In this document: piece by piece, positions 57,801 through 64,000 of the stretch
How positions within the stretch are numbered: position 1 is the first letter of the stretch
How the letters are laid out: each line of letters opens with the position of its first letter
Assembly: GCA_936440205.1 (NCBI GenBank)
Contig: OW387147.1
Coordinates: 24,453,629 to 24,517,628, forward strand
Direction: 5' to 3'
DNA: 64,000 nucleotides
Source of the DNA: Lepidonotus clava
Taxonomy: Eukaryota; Annelida; Polychaeta; Phyllodocida; Polynoidae
Position numbers and translations under genes: made by a program
The notes under the pieces: generated by a model
The model's database searches: none
Told to the model about the DNA's origin: nothing
What the model saw: only the letters and a program-made list of their open reading frames with translations

Positions 57801-58533
57801 CCCAAACTTCATTTTCTTCTCCCATTGTCACCGTTCCTGGGATCACCTCCAGTCCCATAGGTAATCCAGCGCCGGTGATGACAGCCAGCTGTCCACCCTG
57901 TCTTATGTCCATTCTCGCTACTACTGTTACTCGGGTCACTTGGAGTGGGGGTATTTCCGTCGTTTTCTCGATTCGCACGACCTGTCCTCCGACGGTAACT
58001 GCCCGAATCCCATCCGTTCTCTGTTCTACTCCCGGGATTCGTTCCCCCTCTCCCTCCCCCTCGGCGGGCAGGAAGATGGCACTCGCGTGGGGCTTAACTG
58101 TCAGCCGGTATTTCACCGCGAAGTCGTTTCCCAGGATCCCTTCATCTCTACCGATGTCTGCCACCATGAACGTCCACTTCAACACGCGTGTTCCCAATTT
58201 TACTGGCAAGTTCGTGCATCCGTAGCACCGCAACGGACTACCATCCACCGAGCAGAGACGTCCTTCATATCCATCCAGTTCTTCCCTTTTTCGTCCCCAC
58301 TCTCTCCAGAGGCGTTCCGACAGCAGACTGATCATAGATCCGGTATCAACCAAAAAACGGACGACACTCTCTCCCACCGTCCCGGCCACATAAAGTCCAC
58401 ATTCTCCCATGCCTACTACTTCTCTCGCCGCGCCCGAAGGGGGCCCCGCGCTTACTGCGACGGCGACTGTCCGTTTCCCTGACGCTGAGAACACTCTCTT
58501 GCGAAATGGCCCTTCTGGTGACATTGATGACAC
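54841..58533 (-). CDS. pol: Gypsy pol
   Basis: A 1230-codon polyprotein. In order: aspartic protease (FLVDTGS near residue 63), reverse transcriptase (FCIDYRKLNQ, FCSLDLASGYWQ, VYLDDILVFG near 490), RNase H (WWLDTDASDVGTGAVLS and the HRPGRKHGNADALSR end), an integrase HHCC zinc region around 830-900, and an integrase catalytic core (MDVSGPYPVTKRGNKY, ELHSDQGTNFES). The C-terminus has a GPY/F-like part (FPWMGPALIVKVL) and no chromodomain that I can recognise. The order RT-RNase H-integrase is that of Ty3/Gypsy. Confidence 0.93.
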   Translation of the reverse strand: MSSMSPEGPFRKRVFSASGKRTVAVAVSAGPPSGAAREVVGMGECGLYVAGTVGESVVRFLVDTGSMISLLSERLWREWGRKREELDGYEGRLCSVDGSPLRCYGCTNLPVKLGTRVLKWTFMVADIGRDEGILGNDFAVKYRLTVKPHASAIFLPAEGEGEGERIPGVEQRTDGIRAVTVGGQVVRIEKTTEIPPLQVTRVTVVARMDIRQGGQLAVITGAGLPMGLEVIPGTVTMGEENEVWVANRGTESGKLETGGVLGEATFVQEVRGIGSEAKEPPGALVEMIGEAKKDLTTKEGEELEKAIMAREQMFATSKHELGRTDLVQHRIKTGDQMPIKQRVRRYPATRREEERALVEDMLNLGIIQESGSAWSSPTVLVKKKDGGTRFCIDYRKLNQATKVDAYPLPRIEDSLNTLGGSLFFCSLDLASGYWQVEMAPEDQEKTAFVTQGGLYEFKVMPFGLVNAPATFERLMERILRGIVWEECLVYLDDILVFGPTFKVTLERLVRVLDRLNAAGLKLKARKCKLFQKKIPFLGHVVSFNGIEPDPEKCRQVTEWPVPRDLHEVRAFVGLCSYYRRHINGFTELAAPLYELATKEEPFVWSARRQEAFDAMKKALTEAPVLGFPEEDGQWWLDTDASDVGTGAVLSQEQRGEERVIAYTSKTLESNERKYCTTRKELLAVVRALKHFRCYIYGQRVIVRTDNSAVSWLQRSKEPMGQAARWIEIIDSHDVSFQHRPGRKHGNADALSRYPCKQCGEEHENTEKVRVVTRARGYEPGWSPQEMRAAQRRDRDIGPIVARMEKDADRPGWEAISPESRETKILWRQWERLSLRDGVLHRKYWELEGHGWRNQLVVPRGERAKLVREYHGGAAGAHLGVARTTALLEQGFYWPGLREDVRKECRECDCALLKKGRGRREPLHQYIVGEPMERLAMDVSGPYPVTKRGNKYCLMVGCYFTKWLECFPIPDQKATTVANKLVEEVVARYGAFRELHSDQGTNFESEVVAQVCALFGIHKTRTTPYHPRSDGYIERSFRTLGCCLKASCRATGREWDEMVPLVMMSYRATPQASTGVTPNMMMLGRQTMMPRQAIYGRPLGPEEEPRRVGDYVESLEEGLVAAYREARTGLKRAAIHQKHEYDGKVTRREYHAGELVWVHDTVVDRDKGTKLRFPWMGPALIVKVLDRGRVVVRKKRGKPGGVVHVDRLEPYRGHAVPAWMVADQQGYEAAQ

Positions 58534-59426
58534 TCTAAATCTTCTTTTCGCTTCTTAAACGCCTCCCTCCGGGCCGTTGCTTGTCTTCTAGCTTCCCGTT
58601 CTTCTGCCAATTCTTTCATCATCTCCTCCAACTTACCGTTCAAGGCCATGATCTGTGTATTGGCGTCCTCCTCGGGCTTCACTGCCCGCAGGAGGCGGCG
58701 TGAGTATCGTTCCTGTATTTCTACCACCTCTACCGCCTCCTCTAGTGTCTTGCATCCTTTCTCTGCACACTTCAGCTGAAGGTCTTCCCCAACTGCAGCC
58801 TGGAACGCATGTAATGCTGCTTTTTCCTGGCTAGCGTAGTCGTTGGAGAAGTAGGCTCTCGATGCCAGTCGCCGGGCATTATCAGCCAACTCCTTCGCTG
58901 TCTGGTTCTTTACACGTTTCAAGCCCGCCAACTCTTGCAGAGCATTACACGTGTCCTTCTCCTGACCGAACCTCCGGCGCAACGCATCCACCCTCGCTGA
59001 GTAACGGAGTCGTTCCCTGTCCGGGAGTCCGACAAAGTACATTCGTGCCGTTCCCGTCAGCGAGAGAAAAAGCATCGCCGCTTTTTCCTCGGCCGTCCAG
59101 CGTCCCAATGTTGCGTACTCCTCAAACTGGTTGATCCATCCCTCGAAATCCGGTTTACCGTCATACTTCTCTGGTCGTAAACTGAACTTCTTCAAACTCG
59201 CTCCTTCCTGACCGGTCTGTTGTTGCTGAGCCCGCACATTCTGCTCATCCGTCGGGGTGGACGTTCCCATAAAATTAAACTGCCTACCCATGATGGTCGT
59301 GTCCTCCCCTTTGGTCTCGGTTTTCGCACCTCCTTTCTCCTCCCCACCTTCCTTGAAGGCGACGTCAGAATCCATCTGCTCGAAGACTGCCGCAGTCGCC
59401 ATGAGTATCCAATACCGATGAAACAC
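58452..59426 (-). CDS. gag: Gypsy gag
   Basis: A 324-codon capsid/nucleocapsid frame. The middle part matches the retrotransposon Gag fold (GWINQFEEYATLGRWTAEEK, then MLFLSLTGTARMYFVGL). A coiled-coil-like Glu/Arg-rich stretch precedes a C-terminal zinc knuckle, CHQCHQKGHFAREC. It begins 52 bp after the 5' LTR and its end overlaps pol by about 80 bases in another frame, the arrangement many Gypsy families use with programmed ribosomal frameshifting. Confidence 0.88.
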   Translation of the reverse strand: MFHRYWILMATAAVFEQMDSDVAFKEGGEEKGGAKTETKGEDTTIMGRQFNFMGTSTPTDEQNVRAQQQQTGQEGASLKKFSLRPEKYDGKPDFEGWINQFEEYATLGRWTAEEKAAMLFLSLTGTARMYFVGLPDRERLRYSARVDALRRRFGQEKDTCNALQELAGLKRVKNQTAKELADNARRLASRAYFSNDYASQEKAALHAFQAAVGEDLQLKCAEKGCKTLEEAVEVVEIQERYSRRLLRAVKPEEDANTQIMALNGKLEEMMKELAEEREARRQATARREAFKKRKEDLECHQCHQKGHFARECSQRQGNGQSPSQ

Positions 59427-59462
59427 CCAAGATCCACAAGTCCGTATGTGCCTATTTCAGCA

Positions 59463-59477
59463 CCACCGCTGCCACCA
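59463..59477 (-). other. Primer-binding site, tRNA-Leu type
   Basis: On the minus strand TGGTGGCAGCGGTGG starts one base after the 5' LTR. It is complementary to a 3' end CCACCGCTGCCACCA, the end of some metazoan tRNA-Leu including the added CCA. Confidence 0.75.
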
Positions 59478-59478
59478 G

Positions 59479-60410
59479 TGTGACGTTCTCTGGTAAGTCG
59501 GGGTTGCCGATTCTTACAACAGAGGAACGTGGGGGTTGTTCGGGTCTCGGGGCGGACGGGGAATCCGGGCCAAGAACCGAGATGTGTTTCTAGAGTCGTG
59601 CCTCGCGCACGAGGGGGGGCTGAGCGAATCGATCGGGAATCGGCACTCGATGTCGACGGAGGACTGCGGGGGAGGGAAATTATGGCAGGGGTACGGGTCG
59701 GCCGGGGGGCGGTCCACCCCTGAGTTCCGGTCCGCGGGGGCGACGGGCCGACGGTCGCCTATTGTTTGGTAGCGTGGGGCCGAGCATGCCGCGCCCTCGT
59801 CCCTGCGGACTTCGCTCCCTCGTTCCGCTCCCCATGTCTTCGTACCATACTACGCCTCGGTTTCCGGTACTACTTCGGGCCTTCGTGCCCTACTCCGTTC
59901 CCTCGTTCCTCGTTCTTCGGGCCATCGGGCCCCTTACCCTATGTTTCTACTACCTATCTCGAACTTCGACTGTTTTGTCCTAACTTCGGCTTAATTACTC
60001 TGTTCGGCTCATCTTTAGCGGTTGTTTCAGGAAAGAGGACACATCTGGACACCAGGAGAACTGTTAAAGAACTCTGTTTATTCGGGCCTCACCGCCCCTT
60101 TATATACTAGAGAGGTCAGCCCTGATTGGCTGCCTTCGGTCACGTGACCTACAACTGACGTCACTTCCGGTTTATATATTCCGTTTCCGGTTTACATTTC
60201 ACTTCCGGTTTACATATTTCCGGGTTTCGTTCCATTACGTTTTCGTTATTCGTTCTTTACATATTCGTTATTCGTTCTTTACATATTCGTTCTTTACATC
60301 TATTTCGTTCTTCGTTCTTTACATATTCGTTCTTTACATCTATTTCTATTATTACCTTATTTCTATTATTTTAACCTCTATGTATTTTGGCTGAATAGCC
60401 GTTCATCACA
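59479..60410 (-). repeat. 5' LTR of the Gypsy element
   Basis: 932 bp with TGTGA...TCACA ends. It carries the promoter cluster at about 60098-60170, an AATAAA (60082-60077) soon after the TATA box, and a run of TTCGTTCTTTACATATTCG-like short repeats at about 60230-60340. Short open frames inside the LTR occur identically in both LTRs and are not genes. Confidence 0.93.
60077..60170 (-). promoter_or_regulatory. LTR promoter cluster: ETS, CRE, E-box, CCAAT, TATA, poly(A) signal
   Basis: In the sense (minus) direction, CCGGAAGTG (60170-60162, ETS type) overlaps TGACGTCA (60163-60156, CRE). GTCACGTGAC (E-box, core 60146-60141), CCAAT (60129-60125) and TATATAAAG (60106-60098) follow. AATAAA lies 16 bp after the TATA box, so transcription start and R region probably lie between or just after. 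The same set is present in the other LTR. Motif assignment only. Confidence 0.6.
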
Positions 60411-60414
60411 ATAT

Positions 60415-62365
60415 CAGAAATTTAAAGCTTTTAATATACACTTCTATTTTTTTTTACGGTTTTTACAATAATTTATTAATGGAAGGATGGAACTTTTTAA
60501 GACATTTCCTCTGTAGGGGGGTGGCCTGCCACCCCCTCCCTCCCATGTAGATCTTTACTCTTTTCTTTCCGCTGAAATCCCCGACTCTCCAATACATTCT
60601 TTCTATTATTCTCCAAAGCTGGGGTGTGTATATTCTTCGCTATGCAATTACCCAACCCAGTACCATGTCCCATAAGCAGGCTCCTTCGTGCCTAAAGGCG
60701 GTTTACCTCCACGCACTCTCCAAGCATTGGCGCCATGCTCTCCGCACTTGGTATTCACTCATGTATGTCATGGGCGGGTCAGCCTAATTGTGTTTGTCTT
60801 TGGTACTACGTCCACCAGTGGGACTGGCGGCCAACCGGCGGGCGAGTAACTCACACAGACTAATAATACACCCAATAATCCCCGCTCCCAGTGGGCCGAG
60901 CAGCTCATGAATGCATTCTCATATATAGGAAATGCTAGTTTTCTATGTATAGGCATGCCTATGCTTTTGGTACTAGGGGTGGAGATGCATATATTATATG
61001 CGATAAGTTAATAAGTTTGTCCTAAATTGTTTTGCTTTCTTTATGACTACACGTTTGTCACGATTGTTTTAATTAAGTACGTGCACAATATCACTATTGG
61101 ATGAAAAGCATCTGCAGTTCTGACAATAATTTTATTCTTAATTTTATAAAGTCTTAACTGTTTGAATCGAGTATCCCTTTTTACCCACATTATGGCTGAA
61201 TTTTGAGGTAATTCCTTTCGCCCTATTATGTAGCCTATGTGATTCTTTATCTAGAAATTCAAATCCAGAAACATAACGATTGATATAATCTTAGATACCA
61301 ATCAAACATCATTATGTATATTGATGAAATATAATAATTTCCCGTCCATCACCTGATATTAATGTGCATTTACATGGTTAATACCACTGTTAATACTGCA
61401 GACTTGTTGGTGTCTTTAACATTTTTCACTACATGAAATCTGTCCTTTTATGAAGGGGCCATTTAATGAAACGGAATGAACGCATGGTTAAATGGTCCCC
61501 TTTCCAAAATTAGATGTCGATATAAGTCTAACTTTTTCGTGTTAATGTCTAATGAGATCATTATAATGTAAGTTACTATGAGGGAGGCCCATGACAGTAA
61601 ACAGACCAAACTACCAATACTATCAAAAGAATTGTATTCAAAGTATATCAGGTATATTACTGCCCAGTAAAAGTGTCTAATAAAAATGTGATTGAATAGT
61701 AGTATACGATTGGATGCAGGGCATAATGCTCACCAATAACTTTTGAGATGTTACTATAAAATCTGTTGTTTTAGAGGTATCTTATGTAGGTTGGTTAATG
61801 GCTGCTTTACGCTCTAATTAACTGCCAGGGGGTATCTTATATATCAGTATTGTCAGTATAACCGTTTAATAAAAGGCGCCGCCAAAAGATACCACTTCCT
61901 AATCTCTGAGAACTCCCAAGAACTCCCTATTTTTACCCACATAAGATAACTCCTACATGCAGGCAAAACTATAACCTATTTATCTAATAGCTGACGACCA
62001 CCGCTGTCTGGGCCACACAAATACCACACACAGTGAATGATTGACAACAATGTTGTACAAGCTTCATCATTTATTATGAATAAAGTACACAGGGACTGGC
62101 TGGCCTGGAGGGGAGCTCTGGTTGTAGGTCAATGGAGGAAGCCTGGGGCGATCATTCAGGGTGGTGAAAAGGAGGGGGTGGGTAAACGCTCATTGGCACT
62201 GATGGCGCCTACCTGTCTGGCAGAGATTAATACATGTAGCAGGCTCATTAGCTATTTATAGCAGGTTGGGGACCGGTTTTAGCTGAGAGATTTTTCATCC
62301 TACCCTGCTGTGCATGGTTATGAGAAGTGGGTGTTTAGAGTAAAATTAGCTAGGTTACTATATAT
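60415..62365. other. Non-coding DNA right of the LTR element
   Basis: The interrupted target resumes after ATAT. No exon is supported. A G/C-rich spot (GGGGGGTGGCCTGCCACCCC, an imperfect inverted repeat) lies near 60517, and GC-richer islands at 60650-60910 and 62080-62270 carry no recognised gene. Confidence 0.4.
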
Positions 62366-62568
62366 AGAATAATCATATTTGATTTTATCGTAAAGATTTA
62401 TCAGGATTCTGAGTATGCAGTATTTCAACATTTACTGCATACTCAGAATCCTGATATAAAAAGACCAATCGGAAGATTTTTTAGAAAATATAATCCAGGT
62501 GATGAACGGGATATGTATTTCCCTCTTCGAGCTAGCATCTTTACGATAAAATCAAATATGATTATTCT
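62366..62568. mobile_element. 203-bp foldback element with a second hairpin inside
   Basis: Perfect 32-bp terminal inverted repeats (62366-62397 and 62537-62568, starting AGAATAATCATATTTG). Immediately inside the left repeat is a separate perfect 24-bp stem (62399-62422 with 62433-62456) and a 10-base loop. No coding capacity. Flanks are TA-rich and no target duplication is certain. Confidence 0.7.
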
Positions 62569-64000
62569 TAAATTTTAAGTATTGTCTTCCGGGCATGTTT
62601 TCCATTGGATGCTACAAGATGGTATGAGTATGAACTAATGAACTAATAGTAATATCTACGATGGTTTACTTAATAAAAAAAGTAAAAGTTTGTCCTTCTT
62701 TTGTGCGGCGAAGTGATGTCATAAACAAATGCGATTTTTATACACAACACAAACGCATTAAATTGGTGAACAAATATGCCATGCTTTTATTGCATCTCCG
62801 AAGGTATACCTATAATCACACATTAACTGCTCACTTCAACTGGCACAGCCACCATAATTCTGCTAACTCAGCTGTAAACCTCATTATAGAATCTCTCAGA
62901 AGTGGCCGACCCAATATTGGTTTCTGTGTTGCATCCTCCAAAGGAGACAAGTCACGACGGCTCACTCCGACTGGTTACAATTTCCTATTTAAAATTCGCC
63001 ATAATGGTTATTTCATTGAGATCACAATTATTATCCAACCTAGGTAAGAGATCGAAAGAATATTACACACAATGTGGTTGGTTCCCTAAAATCATATTAT
63101 AATATAATATGATTTTAGGGAACAAACACGGTATGAAATCAAACTTTGGCATCGGATTGTGAGGCCAAGCCTGTAATTCCGCCAGTTCTTTCAACTTTGA
63201 ATAATTCAACACAAAGGGAGGAGCGGTGAAAAGCATTTAAATTCATGGCTTATCTGGAACGTTGCAGGTGGCCTGGAGCTATTACACTGAATTGATTGGA
63301 TAACGATCTTAAAAGACTACTACCAACACTTTGGGAATATAGCTTTTGCAGACAGGGTCACGTGGCCAGATTTCAGTGATCATATATACACAATCTTTGG
63401 TAAAATAGTTGTCTGATATACTTTCCTAAGTTATCGTTTGATAAATTATACATAATGATACATACTTTATCGACATCATGAATGCTTTAGAATTGTGAAT
63501 AATAATAGAAGTAAACTGACTGCCAATATGGTGTCCGTCCCAATTTGGGAGGTGTGACGTCATGTGCACAACGTGTTTAGTGTTACCGTGATATTGCTCC
63601 TTCAGATCCTCACCATGACAGAATTATTTAGTATAATTATGATATTTGAAATGCAGTAATTGTAAAAGCATTGAAAAAAAATTGACAAGAGATTATTTTT
63701 TCACAATTGATTCGGCTAATCGGGCACAACTCAGTGTATCACATTTAGTGTCTCGTAATTACAATTTCTATGTGTCTCCTATGGTAATGATGCCAGTATG
63801 AGGCCTGTGTTCCACTAGGTGACACCTGAGAATTTGGTAAATTTTCACTTCTCATTAGAAACGTTATATATATAGTAACGTGAGTTAGTGTTGTATATTC
63901 AATGGGTACAAGGGTTCAGTATTACTTGTCCGTTTTTAACTGTAACATTCAGATGCCAGGCCTTCTGCACTTTAACTCAGGCTAACATCTGCATGTTTGT
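62569..64000. other. Non-coding DNA to the window end
   Basis: It contains a 20-bp perfect hairpin at 63081-63123. The 128-codon plus-strand frame at 62661-63047 shows no domain. A CCTAG|GTAAGAG donor-like site ends its GC-richer part, so a small exon cannot be excluded. Confidence 0.35.
63081..63123. repeat. Perfect 20-bp hairpin, 3-base loop
   Basis: GTTCCCTAAAATCATATTAT, AAT, then the exact complement. It could be a foldback MITE or a terminator-like structure of no known gene. The immediate neighbourhood offers no transcript to assign it to. Confidence 0.65.

Larger units (their letters stand above)
46904..60410 (-). mobile_element. Ty3/Gypsy LTR retrotransposon, 13.5 kb, looks whole
   Basis: Transcribed right to left. 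The ends are TGTGA...TCACA and a 4-bp target duplication, ATAT, lies at 46900-46903 and 60411-60414. Order in the sense direction: 5' LTR (60410-59479), tRNA-Leu primer site, gag, pol (protease, reverse transcriptase, RNase H, integrase), a long third frame, a 3' non-coding region with a stem-loop array, a purine-rich tract next to the 3' LTR, and the 3' LTR (47835-46904). The LTRs are each 932 bp and differ at about four positions (about 0.4%), so the insertion is very young. By eye I see no obvious break in the main frames. The size is large for Gypsy because of the third frame and the long 3' region. The DNA is much richer in GC than its surroundings. Confidence 0.93.

Noticed and set aside
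51354-58482. Many plus-strand open frames opposite pol and the third gene
   Set aside because: Antisense shadows of GC-rich coding DNA; none has recognisable motifs.

Overview
The window looks like chromosomal DNA from a marine invertebrate, probably a deuterostome (cephalochordate, echinoderm or hemichordate). It is AT-rich and intron-bearing, with small exons far apart, a large non-coding stretch and many short DNA transposons. The gene set includes a tandem-CARD protein, a peptide-receptor-like class A GPCR and an 11-cysteine cystine-knot ligand. I cannot name the species.

Layout. (1) 0.1-4.8 kb, minus strand: the first three coding exons of a protein with two CARD domains, running off the left edge. 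A 1.1 kb TA-flanked DNA transposon sits in its second coding intron. (2) 5-11 kb: non-coding DNA with small transposon relics and one doubtful minus-strand exon. (3) 11.3-14.35 kb, plus strand: a three-exon seven-transmembrane receptor (427 aa). The intron before its last exon holds nine tandem copies of the splice acceptor plus exon head. (4) 16.58-18.95 kb, minus strand: a three-exon secreted cystine-knot protein (163 aa) of bursicon/norrin/glycoprotein-hormone type. Its exon 2 has the same kind of reiterated acceptor plus exon head in the upstream intron. (5) 19-44 kb: a gene-poor stretch with GC-richer islands carrying eight X-box (RFX-type) motifs and CTCF-like motifs, plus several non-autonomous DNA transposons, a widely separated inverted-repeat pair and degenerate tandem arrays.

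(6) 44.4-46.9 kb: a 5'-truncated LINE on the minus strand with a perfect 67-bp target duplication. (7) 46.9-60.4 kb: a whole-looking, very young Ty3/Gypsy LTR element of 13.5 kb on the minus strand, inserted four bases from the LINE's target duplication. It has 932-bp LTRs, a tRNA-Leu primer site, gag, pol, a long third reading frame with zinc-finger-like motifs and, near its 3' end, an array of eight RNA stem-loops that keep one loop sequence while their stems covary. (8) 60.4-64 kb: non-coding DNA with hairpin elements.

The most unusual observations are the two reiterated-acceptor arrays in adjacent genes, the covarying stem-loop array of the LTR element, the run of X-box motifs, and DNA transposons built from short iterated motifs. 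Exon models were made by eye from splice signals, phase agreement and domain continuity. No database or transcript was consulted.
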